Shown here piece after piece: positions 35,272 to 45,347 of a stretch of 64,000 bases of DNA. Made by a program: the position numbers and the translations under genes. How positions within the stretch are numbered: position 1 is the stretch's first letter; each line of letters opens with the position of its first letter. The DNA is from Gluconacetobacter aggeris (GTDB taxonomy: Bacteria; Pseudomonadota; Alphaproteobacteria; Acetobacterales; Acetobacteraceae), in assembly GCF_014174395.1 (NCBI RefSeq), contig NZ_JABEQD010000001.1:310001-374000 (forward strand), read 5' to 3'. The notes beneath the pieces were generated by a model. That model made no database searches. It had not been told where the DNA came from and was given only the letters and a program-made list of their open reading frames with translations.

Positions 35272-35293
35272 GTCCCGGCCGGCGGGCCGGGAC
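35272..35293 (-). other. Hairpin 2 in the sucA-sucB spacer
   Basis: GTCCCGGCC (35272-35280) pairs with GGCCGGGAC (35285-35293), a 9-bp stem with a four-base loop, seven bases from the sucA stop. It is in tandem with the hairpin nearer sucB. Confidence 0.6.
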
Positions 35294-35299
35294 GCAACC

Positions 35300-38173
35300 T
35301 CAGGCCACGCCCAACGCGCTGGCGACCAGGGCCGCCTGTTCGCTGGCATGGATTCGGGCCAGACCCGTAGCCGGGCTGGCGGCCGCCACGCGGCCGACAT
35401 AGGTCGGACGCCCGCCCTTGCGGCCTGCCTTGGTCATCACGCCCTCGATCAGGCGATCGACGAAGGTCCATCCCCCCATGTTCTCGGGTTCTTCCTGGCA
35501 CCAGATCACCTGGGCCTTCGGATACAGCGCCAGTTGTTCGGCCAGCAGCTTTTCCGGGAAGGGATAGAACTGTTCCAGCCGCAGGATCGCGACCTTGTCC
35601 AGCGCGCGCTCCCGCCGCTCGGCCAGCAGGTCGTAATAGACCTTGCCCGAGCAGATCACGACCCGCTCCACCTTGTCGCCCGACGCGATCGGATCGATCT
35701 CGCCGATCACCGGACGGAAGGTGGTGCCCGACGCGAACTCCTCGAGGTTGGACACCGCGAGACGATGACGCAGCAGCGATTTCGGCGTCATGATGACCAG
35801 CGGCTTGCGATAGCCCAGCTTGAGCTGGCGGCGCAGGGCATGGAAATAGTTCGCCGGCGTGGTGATGTTGCACACCCGCATGTTGTTCTCGGCGCAGAGC
35901 TGGAGGTAACGCTCCAGACGGGCCGAGGAATGTTCCGGACCCTGGCCTTCGTAGCCATGCGGCAGCAGCAGCACCAGGCCCGACATGCGCAGCCACTTGG
36001 TCTCGCCCGAGGCGATGAACTGGTCGATGATGACCTGCGCACCGTTGGCGAAATCGCCGAACTGGCCTTCCCACAGCACCAGCGCGTTCGGATCGGCCAG
36101 CGAGTAGCCATATTCGAAGCCCAGCACGCCGAATTCGGACAGCAGCGAGTTATAGACCTCGAACACGCCCTGCGCGGGGTCGATATTGTTCAGCGGCGCA
36201 TAGGTGTTCTGGTTGACCTGGTCGATCAGCACCGCGTGGCGCTGGCTGAACGTGCCGCGCTGGCAGTCCTCGCCCGACAGGCGGACGCGATGCTTTTCCA
36301 GCAGCAGCGAACCGAAGCCCAGGGCCTCGCCCGTCGCCCAGTCGATGCCTTCGCCGGTCTGGAACATCGCCGCCTTGGCCTTGAGCTGGCGCACGATCTT
36401 CGCGTTGACGTTGAAATCGGCCGGCGCGGTGCTGATCGCGGCACCGATCCTGCGCAGCGTCTCGACCGGGATACCGGTCGCGGGTTCGGGGTCCACCGTG
36501 CCGACCGGCGGCGGCTTCAGGCCGGTCCAGGCCCCTTCCAGCCAGTCGGCCTTGTTGGGCTTGTAGGTCTGCGCGGCCTGATAGGCCTCTTCCAGACGGT
36601 TCTGGAACGCATCCCACTGCCCGGTGGCCTCGGCTTCGGTCACCACGCCTTCGCGCACCAGACGGTCGGCATACAGCGTGCGGATCGTCGGACGGGCGGC
36701 GATGGCCTTGTACATCGTCGGCTGGGTGAAGGACGGCTCGTCGGATTCGTTATGGCCGTGGCGGCGATAGCCGACGATGTCCAGCACGATGTCGGTGGCG
36801 AATTTCTGGCGGAAATCGGCCGCCAGACGCGCGCAATAGATCACGGCCTCGGGCTCGTCGCCATTGACGTGCAGGATCGGCGCCTGCACCGCCTTGGCGA
36901 CGTCGGTGCAATAGAGGCCGGAGAACGCATGCGCCGACACGGTGGTGAAGCCGATCTGGTTGTTCACCACGATATGGACCGTGCCGCCGGTGCGATAGCC
37001 GATCAGTTGCGACATCGCCATGGTCTCGTAGACCAGGCCCTGGCCGGCGAAGGCGGCATCGCCATGCATCAGCACCGCCATGTGGCGGCTGCGCACATGC
37101 GGGTCGTCATCATCCTGGGCGGCGCGCACCTTGCCGATCACCACCGGATCGACGGCTTCCAGATGAGACGGGTTGGGCTGCAGCGAGATGTGGACGGAAT
37201 TGCCGTCGATATCCACGTCGGTCGAGGTGCCGAGATGGTATTTGACGTCGCCCGAGCCCTGCACGTCGTCCGGCTTGAACGAGGCGCCGGCGAATTCGCT
37301 GAAGATGGCCGTATAGGGCTTGCGCACCACGTTGACCAGCGTGTTCAGGCGGCCGCGATGCGGCATGCCGATCGCAACCGTGCGCACACCGTCCTTGGCC
37401 ACCTGGTCGATCAGCGCGTGCAGCGCCGGAATGGTGACGTCCTCGCCCTCCAGTCCGAAACGCTTGGTGCCGACATAACGCTTCTGGCAGAACGCCTCGA
37501 AGCCCTCGGCCTCCGTCAGGTGCTCCAGGATGACCTTCTTCTGCTCGGCCGAGGCCCCGGCGCGCCAGTTGTCGCCTTCCAGCCGCTGCTGCAGCCAGTT
37601 GCGCTGCTCGGGGTCCTGGACATGCATGTATTCCGAGCCGATCGGCCCGCAATAGACGGCGCGCAGCGCGTCCAGCACCTGGTTGATCGTCGCCGACTGC
37701 ATCTGCGGGCCGATCAGGTTGGCGACGATCTTGCCCAGATAGATCGGACGGTCGAAATCCTGCGGACCGAACCCGTAGGTCGCGGGGTCCAGATCGGCAT
37801 GGGGCTTGGGCACCTGCAGGCCCAGCGGGTCCAGCCGTGCTTCCAGATGGCCGCGCACGCGATAGGCGCGGATCAGCTGCGTCGCGCGCAGGCTGTCGTC
37901 GGCCGCCGCATTCAGGCTGGCCGTCGACACGGGCGCGGCCTTCGCCGGAGCCGCCACAACGTCGCCGCCATCGATGCTGGAGGGGCGCGGCGCCCACGAG
38001 GCACCTTCCGCGTCATGCAAAATCGCAGCGCCTTCCTCGTCCATCGCCGAGAACAGCGATGCGAAAGAAGGATCGACGCTGCCGGGGTCCGACACCCAGC
38101 GAGCATACAGGTCGGCCAGATAGGCCGTGTTGGCTCCGCTGAACGCGGTCGACAGGATATCTACGCCCGCCAT
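35300..38173 (-). CDS. sucA: 2-oxoglutarate dehydrogenase E1 component
   Basis: A 957-residue thiamine-diphosphate enzyme that decarboxylates 2-oxoglutarate and succinylates the E2 lipoyl arm in the TCA cycle. The N-terminal E2-binding helix (TAFSGANTAYLADLYARW) is present. Other landmarks are VRTVAIGMPHRGRLNTLVNV, the ThDP-binding GDAAFAGQGLVYE ... VNNQIGFTT and YRRHGHNESDEPSFTQP, and the transketolase-type pyrimidine half with VLWEGQFGDFANGAQVI. The C-terminus QEEPENMGGW is also typical. AGGAG lies 11 bases before the start. It is the first gene of sucA-sucB-lpdA. Its presence shows a complete oxidative TCA branch, in keeping with the sdh operon 7 kb away. Confidence 0.97.
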   Translation of the reverse strand: MAGVDILSTAFSGANTAYLADLYARWVSDPGSVDPSFASLFSAMDEEGAAILHDAEGASWAPRPSSIDGGDVVAAPAKAAPVSTASLNAAADDSLRATQLIRAYRVRGHLEARLDPLGLQVPKPHADLDPATYGFGPQDFDRPIYLGKIVANLIGPQMQSATINQVLDALRAVYCGPIGSEYMHVQDPEQRNWLQQRLEGDNWRAGASAEQKKVILEHLTEAEGFEAFCQKRYVGTKRFGLEGEDVTIPALHALIDQVAKDGVRTVAIGMPHRGRLNTLVNVVRKPYTAIFSEFAGASFKPDDVQGSGDVKYHLGTSTDVDIDGNSVHISLQPNPSHLEAVDPVVIGKVRAAQDDDDPHVRSRHMAVLMHGDAAFAGQGLVYETMAMSQLIGYRTGGTVHIVVNNQIGFTTVSAHAFSGLYCTDVAKAVQAPILHVNGDEPEAVIYCARLAADFRQKFATDIVLDIVGYRRHGHNESDEPSFTQPTMYKAIAARPTIRTLYADRLVREGVVTEAEATGQWDAFQNRLEEAYQAAQTYKPNKADWLEGAWTGLKPPPVGTVDPEPATGIPVETLRRIGAAISTAPADFNVNAKIVRQLKAKAAMFQTGEGIDWATGEALGFGSLLLEKHRVRLSGEDCQRGTFSQRHAVLIDQVNQNTYAPLNNIDPAQGVFEVYNSLLSEFGVLGFEYGYSLADPNALVLWEGQFGDFANGAQVIIDQFIASGETKWLRMSGLVLLLPHGYEGQGPEHSSARLERYLQLCAENNMRVCNITTPANYFHALRRQLKLGYRKPLVIMTPKSLLRHRLAVSNLEEFASGTTFRPVIGEIDPIASGDKVERVVICSGKVYYDLLAERRERALDKVAILRLEQFYPFPEKLLAEQLALYPKAQVIWCQEEPENMGGWTFVDRLIEGVMTKAGRKGGRPTYVGRVAAASPATGLARIHASEQAALVASALGVA

Positions 38174-38699
38174 CTTGAAGACATCTCCTCGTTCATGACC
38201 TGATCGGCCACGTCATTATCCGGACCCGGACCCTCTCCGCCGATCACGGCGAAAAGACGATCCTCACCCTTTATCGTCCCAACCCTAGCGTCACCTTTGG
38301 CCATCCGCCGCCATCTTTCGCCACGGGCTGGATTGCTTCGCACGCATACTCACCTTTCCGTTTCCACCTGCTCACGCAACGGTGTCACGAAACCGGCATC
38401 AGGCGCGCGGCACACCGAACAGCGACGGCACCGGCAGATGACCCGAAGGGCCGTCCATACCCAAGCAAAGAGCGAACCACTTGCCTACCACCGCGCCGCT
38501 CACACCACCGCCATATGCGTCACGATACCGTGACAGCAGGGAACGACCGCCCCCGAGCCCAAACCGCCCCGACCGCCGCTGGCGCATCCGGACGCACGCC
38601 GCCGGAACACACACTGGCAGGGCGAGGCGCCGCCGCATTGGAAATGCTGAAAAGAAAGGCAGATCCTGCATGGATTTTGGCTGAGCCTGCCGGACATGA
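38174..38699. other. Intergenic region upstream of sucA
   Basis: This 526-base gap between sucA and zapE (both leftward) must contain the sucA promoter. I find no convincing gene, no clear -35/-10 pair and no terminator with a T-run. The only local symmetry is a small perfect inverted repeat, GTCACG (38519-38524) and CGTGAC (38529-38534), with a four-base centre, which could be an operator half-site pair. Confidence 0.4.
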
Positions 38700-39887
38700 T
38701 CAGGACAGGTGCGGCAGGTCCAGATAGGCGGCACTCTGCATCTCCTCGAGCCGCGAGGCAGTCCGTTCGAAGGCCTGCGCGCCTTCGCCCTTCTGGTAGA
38801 TCGCATCCGGCTGGTCCTCGGCCGAGGCGAACAGCTTCACCTTCTGTTCGTACAGCGTATCGACCAGAACGATGAAACGGCGGGCAACATCGAAATTATC
38901 GGGTCCCAGACGGGGAATATCGTCAAGCACCAGGGCCGGGAAGCGCATGGCCAGGGCCAGATAGTCGCCCGCGCCCAGCGCCCGGCCGCACAGGTCGGAG
39001 AAGGTAAAGCGCGCCACCGGGCCGGCCGCGACCGTCACCGCGAGCTTGCGGCCCATCACCTCCAGCGTCACGGGGCGGATCGGGGCGCCATCGGCCAGGC
39101 GCATGAAGAGCGAATCCAGCTCCTGCGTCGCATCGGGGCCGGGCGGCACAATCCAGGTCGTCATGCCGCGCATGCCGCCGCGACGATAATCGCGCGGCGA
39201 GTCCAGGACCACCGTATCGACCTCGCGCTGGATGATCGCGATGAAGGGCTTGAAGGCATCGGCCCCCGGCCGGTTCTGGAACAGGTCCTGCGGTTCGGTG
39301 TTCGAGGTCGCGACCACGACCACGCCATCGGCGAACAGATATTCGAACAGCCGCCCCAGCACCATCGCGTCGGCGATATCGTTCACCTGGAATTCATCGA
39401 AGCAGAGCAGCCAGGCTTCCTGCGCGATGGCGCGGGCCAGCGGCGGAATCGGATCGGCCAGGTCCGGGTTCCGACGCTTCATGTCGTGCAGCCGCTTGTG
39501 AACATCCTGCATGAAGCGGTGGAAATGCACCCGCATCTTGTGTTCGACCGGCGCCAGTTCGAAGAACAGGTCCATCAGCATGGTCTTGCCGCGCCCGACC
39601 TGCCCGACCATGTAGACCCCGCGCGGACGCGGCGCCTCCGCCGCGCCGCCATTCAGGCCCAGCCGGGCCTTCAGCCCGCCCAGCAGCCCCTTCGGCGGCG
39701 GGCGCCGCACCACGGGGTGATAACCGGGCAGTTCGCGCCACAGCCGGTCCAGCCGGGTGGCCGCCTTGGCCTGCTCGGGGTCGCGGGACAGCAGTCCGGC
39801 GGCAACCCGCGCCTCGTACGCAGCCAGGGGCCCGGAGCCAGGGGGCAGATTCAGATCGGATGCGAAGGCTGTCAGCGCGGATTCCAT
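38700..39887 (-). CDS. zapE: ZapE/AFG1-family ATPase
   Basis: A 395-residue AAA-type ATPase of the AFG1/ZapE family. In bacteria ZapE associates with the division ring; mitochondrial AFG1 takes part in protein quality control. The Walker A motif is GQVGRGKTML (residues ~95-104), Walker B is LLCFDEFQVNDIADAM, and the sensor region is VVVVATSNTEPQDLF. The C-terminal segment FTFSDLCGRALGAGDYLALA is family-specific. Length is normal. It lies upstream of the suc genes on the same strand, a neighbourhood seen in other alphaproteobacteria, but 526 bases separate them. Confidence 0.93.
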   Translation of the reverse strand: MESALTAFASDLNLPPGSGPLAAYEARVAAGLLSRDPEQAKAATRLDRLWRELPGYHPVVRRPPPKGLLGGLKARLGLNGGAAEAPRPRGVYMVGQVGRGKTMLMDLFFELAPVEHKMRVHFHRFMQDVHKRLHDMKRRNPDLADPIPPLARAIAQEAWLLCFDEFQVNDIADAMVLGRLFEYLFADGVVVVATSNTEPQDLFQNRPGADAFKPFIAIIQREVDTVVLDSPRDYRRGGMRGMTTWIVPPGPDATQELDSLFMRLADGAPIRPVTLEVMGRKLAVTVAAGPVARFTFSDLCGRALGAGDYLALAMRFPALVLDDIPRLGPDNFDVARRFIVLVDTLYEQKVKLFASAEDQPDAIYQKGEGAQAFERTASRLEEMQSAAYLDLPHLS

Positions 39888-40019
39888 GATCTATCGCCGA
39901 TAGCGCCGGCAACGCCTCTCAGCAAGAGCATCCACTCGCCAAACCGTGTCGTGACAGGCCTGCTCTCCATCTGGTGAACTCCGTCGCGGTCCATGACCAC
40001 ACATCAAGGATGTTTCACG

Positions 40020-40364
40020 ATGATCGACTGGTCCGCCTACCGCCATTTCCTCGGCCGCGCCGTGCCCGCCTTCGCCGCCCTCTCGCCGGGAACGGTCGAA
40101 GGGCTTACGACGCTGGACAATGCCCCCAAGACCACCAACCGGCTGGATGCCAAGACACGCGAACTGATCGCGCTGGCCGTCGCCGTCACCACCCGCTGCG
40201 ACGGATGCATCGCCGTCCATTCCAAGGCCGCCGTGCAGGCCGGCGCGACGAAAGAGGATATCGCCGAGGCCCTGGGCGTTGCCGTGGCGCTGAACGCCGG
40301 CGCGGCCGCGGTCTATTCCACCCGGGCGCTGGACGCGGCCGAAAAGGCTGCCGGCGCGGCCTGA
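40020..40364 (+). CDS. AhpD-like carboxymuconolactone decarboxylase family protein
   Basis: A 114-residue all-helical protein of the AhpD/CMD family. The redox motif C-D-G-C-I-A-V-H (CxxC followed by His at +3) is intact and preceded by the family segment LDAKTRELIALAVAVTTR. The helix after it, AVQAGATKEDIAEALGVAVALNAGAA, is also typical. Such proteins act as small thiol peroxidase-like or alkylhydroperoxidase proteins. The ATG at 40020 follows AAGGA by eight bases; a start nine codons earlier is less likely. It stands alone, divergent from zapE. A role in peroxide defence is inference. Confidence 0.9.
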   Translation: MIDWSAYRHFLGRAVPAFAALSPGTVEGLTTLDNAPKTTNRLDAKTRELIALAVAVTTRCDGCIAVHSKAAVQAGATKEDIAEALGVAVALNAGAAAVYSTRALDAAEKAAGAA

Positions 40365-40470
40365 CACCCGCGCGGCGGGACGCACCGTTCCGCCCCACCT
40401 TGATTTCCCGCCGGCTCCGGCACTAGGAATCGGGATGTGGTCTTCCTCATCCCGATCCCGTGCAGGTTCC

Positions 40471-41118
40471 ATGACCGTCACCACGCCCATCCGTCCCGAT
40501 TACGCCGCCCTGGAAGCCGCCCAGGTTTCCGACACGCCGTTTGCCCATGTCGTGGTCCGGAACTTCATCCGGCCGGACGATCTGGCGGCGCTGGTGGCCT
40601 CGCTGCCCGAACTGTCGTCCGGCGGATCGTTCCCGCCCTCGGCGCTCACCCTGTCGCCGCTGGCGCAGGGCCTGATCGCGGAGATGGAAGGGCCCGTGCT
40701 GCGCCAGGCGATCGCCCGCAAATTCGCCCTGGACCTGGACGACGCGCCGACCATGCTGACGCTGCGTGGCCGCACGCGGGCCAAGGACGGGCGCATTCAT
40801 TGTGATTCCGTGGCCAAGCGCGTGACGGTGCTGCTGTATCTCAACCCGGCCAGCGAGGCCTGGGCCCGGCAGGAGGGCTGCCTGCGCCTGCTGCGCGGTC
40901 CGGACGATGTCGAGGATTATGCAGCCGAGATCCCGCCCGTCGACGGCACGCTGCTGATCTTCCCCAACGGCCCGACGACCTGGCACGGCCACCGGCAATA
41001 TGTCGGCCGGCGCTACACGATCCAGCTCAACTATATGCAAAACGACGCCAAGGCGCGGAGCGAACTGCGCCGCCACCGCCTGTCGGCCCTGGCAAAGCGC
41101 CTGTCGCCCGCCGCCTGA
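40471..41118 (+). CDS. 2-oxoglutarate/Fe(II)-dependent oxygenase-like protein
   Basis: A 215-residue cytoplasmic protein with a double-stranded beta-helix pattern. The iron-binding HxD is in GRIHCDSVAK, the distal His in TTWHGHRQYVG, and the 2-oxoglutarate-binding Arg in RRYTIQLNYM, in the correct order and spacing. Between them are strands VTVLLYLNPA and GCLRLLRGPDD, then PVDGTLLIFPNG. It resembles prolyl-4-hydroxylase-like 2OG-Fe(II) oxygenases. The ATG at 40471 has an AGG five bases upstream; an earlier in-frame start adds 12 Ser/Arg-rich residues. The substrate is unknown. Confidence 0.8.
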   Translation: MTVTTPIRPDYAALEAAQVSDTPFAHVVVRNFIRPDDLAALVASLPELSSGGSFPPSALTLSPLAQGLIAEMEGPVLRQAIARKFALDLDDAPTMLTLRGRTRAKDGRIHCDSVAKRVTVLLYLNPASEAWARQEGCLRLLRGPDDVEDYAAEIPPVDGTLLIFPNGPTTWHGHRQYVGRRYTIQLNYMQNDAKARSELRRHRLSALAKRLSPAA

Positions 41119-41230
41119 TCCGCACCGGGCGTCGGCCCTGATTCTGACACGATCCGCGCCGATCATCCTGACATGAAACAGGATTCGGCCCGCCATGGCC
41201 GAACTGACTTTAGATTATAGGAGTCCCGTC

Positions 41231-41617
41231 ATGCGGGTCCGCACACTCCCCCTTCTGATGGCCGGCATCCTGCTGGCCGGCGCCACGCCGATCGCAGCCT
41301 CGATGCCTGCCCTGGCGGAGCACTGGGATCGTGGCCGCCACGACCATGGCTGGCACGATCACGGGCCGGACCGTGGCTGGAACCGGGGCGACGGCCCCGG
41401 CTGGCGCGGCGATGACCGCGGCTATCGTCGCGGCCCCGGCGTTGGTGCCGCCATCGGCGCCGGTGTCGCCGGCCTGGCGGTGGGCGCGCTGATCGGCGGG
41501 GCGCTGGCCTCGCAGGCCGCGCCACCGCCGGCCGCCTATTATCCGCCTCAGCCGGAACCGCCGCCGCCCCCGCCGGCTTATTATCCGCAGGCGTCCTATG
41601 GCCCGCCGCCTTACTGA
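41231..41617 (+). CDS. Secreted glycine-zipper, His/Pro-rich small protein
   Basis: A 128-residue exported protein. A signal peptide (~residues 1-30) is followed by a His/Asp/Arg/Trp/Gly-rich stretch (DRGRHDHGWHDHGPDRGW). Next comes a glycine-zipper helix (GAAIGAGVAGLAVGALIGGALA), which in related proteins can insert in membranes, and finally a Pro/Tyr-rich tail. AGGAG seven bases before the ATG sets the start. The His-rich stretch could bind metals. This is a common type of small periplasmic protein in Acetobacteraceae; function unknown. Confidence 0.72.
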   Translation: MRVRTLPLLMAGILLAGATPIAASMPALAEHWDRGRHDHGWHDHGPDRGWNRGDGPGWRGDDRGYRRGPGVGAAIGAGVAGLAVGALIGGALASQAAPPPAAYYPPQPEPPPPPPAYYPQASYGPPPY

Positions 41618-41677
41618 ACCCGCCCGCCTGACACGCCCGGCCCGTTCAGCCCCATGATTTCCCGGAGACCTCCGTCC

Positions 41678-42157
41678 ATGACCGTCCGCCGGTTACCCCT
41701 CATTGCCGCCCTCGCCCTGCTGACCACGCCCGCGCTGGCGGCGCCCGACACCACGGCCCCGACCGCCACCGCCGCCCCGGGCTCGGCCGTCCCCGTCCAC
41801 ACACCGCACGATCCCTCGCCGGACCAGCTTGAAGCCCATATCGCAACGCTGCATCAGCAACTGGGCATCACCCCGGCGCAGGACAGCGCGTGGAATGCCT
41901 TCGCGCAAGTGATGCGCGACAATGCGGCACGCTTCCATGACACGATCGAGCAGCGCCGCGCCAAGCTGGCGACCCTGAGCGCGCCCGACAACATGCAATC
42001 CTACGCCGACCTGATCACCCAGCGCGCGCAGGACCTGCAGTCGCTGAACATGGCGTTCCGCACGCTCTATAACGGACTGAGCGACGCACAGAAGAAAACC
42101 GCCGACACCCTGTTCCGCCAGTCGGACAACCACCCGAAACAGGCTGCCGCGCACTAA
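41678..42157 (+). CDS. Periplasmic LTXXQ-motif (Spy/CpxP-like) protein
   Basis: A 159-residue exported helical protein. A signal peptide (residues ~1-22, ending ALAA) is followed by a Thr/Ala/Pro linker and a helical region with the LTxxQ-like motif in QLGITPAQDSAWNAFAQVMRD. A second helix pair (MQSYADLITQRAQDLQSLNMAF and LYNGLSDAQKKTADTLFRQ) follows. Spy and CpxP proteins of this family chaperone or sense misfolded periplasmic proteins, often under metal or envelope stress. The ATG at 41678 has GGAG upstream. It may share a transcript with the preceding small exported protein (60-base gap). Confidence 0.82.
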   Translation: MTVRRLPLIAALALLTTPALAAPDTTAPTATAAPGSAVPVHTPHDPSPDQLEAHIATLHQQLGITPAQDSAWNAFAQVMRDNAARFHDTIEQRRAKLATLSAPDNMQSYADLITQRAQDLQSLNMAFRTLYNGLSDAQKKTADTLFRQSDNHPKQAAAH

Positions 42158-42160
42158 GCG

Positions 42161-42273
42161 TTCAGGGCTCTGCCCTGAAACCCGCCAAAGGGCATTGCCC
42201 TTTGGAAACCATTCGATATCAACGCATTGGGATGCAGGGGGCCGCGCCCCCTGTCGGGTTCGGGCAGAGCCCG
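42161..42273. repeat. Cluster of four GC-rich hairpins, REP-like element
   Basis: Between two convergent genes lie four palindromes: TTCAGGGC/GCCCTGAA (42161-42179), CCAAAGGGC/GCCCTTTGG (42185-42205), CAGGGGGC/GCCCCCTG (42235-42253) and CGGGC/GCCCG (42261-42273). The first two form a unit that recurs, inverted and diverged, at 49800-49844. It is probably a dispersed extragenic palindrome that also terminates both flanking genes. Confidence 0.7.
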
Positions 42274-42278
42274 TCCCT

Positions 42279-43823
42279 TTATGTGCCGTTCAACGGGTAC
42301 CAGGCCCGCCCGTCGCGGGCCAGCAGCGCGTCGGCACCGGCCGGGCCGGTGGCCCCGGCATCATAGAATTCCAGCCCCTCGGCCGCGTGCCCCCAGGATT
42401 GCAGCACCGGATCGACCGCCGTCCAGGCCGCGTCGATATTGTCGGCCCGCTGGAACAGCGTGGCATCGCCGGTCAGGCAGTCATACAGCAGCGTTTCGTA
42501 CCCCACATTGGGTTGCAGGTCGAACGCGTCTTCATAACGGAACCTGACCTGCACCCCGGCCAGGTCCATCGCCGGGCCCGGATGCTTGGCGGCCATCTCG
42601 ATCGTCAGGCCCTGGGCCGGCTGCACGTTCAGGATCATGCGGTTGGGCGGCAGGCTGTCGGTGGCCGTGCCGCGAAAGATCGCCACCGGCGGCTTCTTGA
42701 ACTGCACCACCACTTCGGTCCGCCGCCCGCCCAGCGACTTGCCCGTCCGCAGGTAGAAGGGCACGCCCGACCAGCGCCAGTTATCGACACACAGCTTCAG
42801 CGCCACATAGGTCTCCGTCACGCTGTCGGGGGCGACACCGGGCGCCGCGCGATAGGCGACGACCGGCTTCCCCTCCACGGTGCCGGCGCGATACTGGCCG
42901 CGCACCGCGTCCTCGGGCCGGACCGGGCGCACGGACTCGAATAATTGCTCCTTCGCCGTGCGCACCGTCTCGGCCGAGAACGAGGCCGGCGGCTCCATCG
43001 CCACCATGGCGAAGAGCTGGAACAGATGGTTCGGCACCATGTCACGCAACGCGCCCGTGGGCTCGTAGAAGGCGCCGCGCTGTTCCACCCCGATGGTCTC
43101 GGCCGCCGTGATCTGCACATGGTCGATATATTCGTTCCGCCAGAGCGGCTCGAAGATCAGATTGCCGAACCGCATGGCCAGGATGTTCTGGACCGTCTCC
43201 TTGCCCAGGAAATGATCGATCCGATAGATCTGCTGTTCGTCCAGCACGCTCAGGACCTGCCGGTTCAGCGCCCGCGCGGTCGCCAGGTCCGAGCCGAACG
43301 GCTTCTCGATCACCACGCGGCGAAAGGCCCCTTCCTGCTGGGCGACCAGCCCCGCCTGCCCCAGCATCTCGACCAGCGGGCCGAAGAAGCGCGACGGCAC
43401 CGCCAGGTAGAAGACGGCATTGCCCTTCACCCGCTCCGCCAGCGCCCGCATCTGCTGCAGGTCCGCAAAATCGGCCTGCATATAATCCAGCCGGTCGGCA
43501 ACCCAGTTCCAGGCATCCTGGTCGATGGTGGGCGTATAGAACTCGCCGTCCGGGTCCTTCGTGAAGTCCTGCATCGTGGCGGCCAGCCCGTCCCGCCAGT
43601 CGGCGGCGGTACCCGCCACGCGATCGACGCCCAGCACGCGGAAATCGGCGTCCAGCAACCCGCTGCCGGCCAGATTGTACAGTGCCGGGATCAGCAGCCG
43701 CTTGGTCAGGTCGCCGCGCGCACCGAAAATGACCAGCGTGCAGGCCGGCGCCGGCCGGCTGCCCGATGGCGGAATGGCGTGTGCGCTGCGCGCCGGCGAC
43801 GAAATATCGCGAAAGAACGACAT
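42279..43823 (-). CDS. zwf: Glucose-6-phosphate 1-dehydrogenase
   Basis: A 514-residue NAD(P)-dependent enzyme catalysing the first step of the oxidative pentose phosphate pathway. It has the cofactor motif LVIFGARGDLTKRLLIPALYNL (usually GASGDL or GATGDL) and the substrate-binding/catalytic RIDHFLGKETVQN. RNEYIDHVQITAAET and YRTGK-like FYLRTGKSL follow, all diagnostic. The length is slightly above the usual ~490 because of an N-terminal Ser/Pro-rich extension. The ATG at 43823 with GGGGAT upstream is chosen; the frame continues upstream without similarity. In acetic acid bacteria this pathway is a main route for sugar use. Confidence 0.96.
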   Translation of the reverse strand: MSFFRDISSPARSAHAIPPSGSRPAPACTLVIFGARGDLTKRLLIPALYNLAGSGLLDADFRVLGVDRVAGTAADWRDGLAATMQDFTKDPDGEFYTPTIDQDAWNWVADRLDYMQADFADLQQMRALAERVKGNAVFYLAVPSRFFGPLVEMLGQAGLVAQQEGAFRRVVIEKPFGSDLATARALNRQVLSVLDEQQIYRIDHFLGKETVQNILAMRFGNLIFEPLWRNEYIDHVQITAAETIGVEQRGAFYEPTGALRDMVPNHLFQLFAMVAMEPPASFSAETVRTAKEQLFESVRPVRPEDAVRGQYRAGTVEGKPVVAYRAAPGVAPDSVTETYVALKLCVDNWRWSGVPFYLRTGKSLGGRRTEVVVQFKKPPVAIFRGTATDSLPPNRMILNVQPAQGLTIEMAAKHPGPAMDLAGVQVRFRYEDAFDLQPNVGYETLLYDCLTGDATLFQRADNIDAAWTAVDPVLQSWGHAAEGLEFYDAGATGPAGADALLARDGRAWYPLNGT

Positions 43824-44130
43824 GACGGGACATCCCCCTGGACAGGCCGCCAGCGCATGGACCGGCGGCGGAAACGGACGCATTGCGCCGGATCGACCTG
43901 CACCATCTGACACCCGCATGGCCGTCGTGACAACGCGCGGCGGCGCCATCCGCGCACACAAGCGTGGGACCCGGGGCACTCCCCGGGGCCCGGAATGGGG
44001 AAAAACCGGGCCTGACGGCGGCTCTCGCTTGCGTCGGGCCCGGTCACGCACTACCTCTCAGCGTCTCCGTTCCGGAGTTTCCAGCAGGCCCACCGGATAG
44101 GCCGGGGGCACAGATCAGGGATTGTGTTCG
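43824..44130. other. Divergent promoter region zwf/asd
   Basis: A 307-base gap between the leftward zwf and the rightward asd. It must hold both promoters. I see no gene and no strong -35/-10 pair; short GC palindromes such as CCCGGGG/CCCCGGG near 43970-43990 are present but unremarkable in this background. Confidence 0.4.
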
Positions 44131-45159
<1,029 letters not shown>

Positions 45160-45172
45160 CCCCGAATGCCGC

Positions 45173-45205
45173 GAAACCGGAACGGTTCGACTCCGTTCCG
45201 GTTTC
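45173..45205 (+). terminator. 13-bp stem-loop after asd
   Basis: GAAACCGGAACGG (45173-45185) pairs perfectly with CCGTTCCGGTTTC (45193-45205), loop TTCGACT, 13 bases after the asd stop. It lacks a T-run, so it may terminate weakly or protect the 3' end. The sdh operon starts 140 bases further on. Confidence 0.65.
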
Positions 45206-45347
45206 CGCGAACCGGACCCCGGCAAGGCGTCTCGCGACCTCGTGTTCCCCCCTGCGTTGACCGCGCCCTTTCCCCGGCGTAGGACCGAACAGGCACAAGG
45301 CGACGGAACAAACCGGAGCCATAATCAGGGAAATCGACGAGACGACC

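Noticed and set aside
35207-38203. Nearly 1000-codon open frame opposite sucA
   Set aside because: Antisense to sucA; composition is that of a shadow frame and no motif is present.
38519-38534. Operator for a repressor upstream of sucA
   Set aside because: The 6-bp half-sites are a single short palindrome and in GC-rich DNA this is expected by chance; no repeat of it nearby.
38399-38806. Possible gene in the sucA-zapE gap
   Set aside because: The frame overlaps the end of zapE, has no start region and no recognisable protein features.
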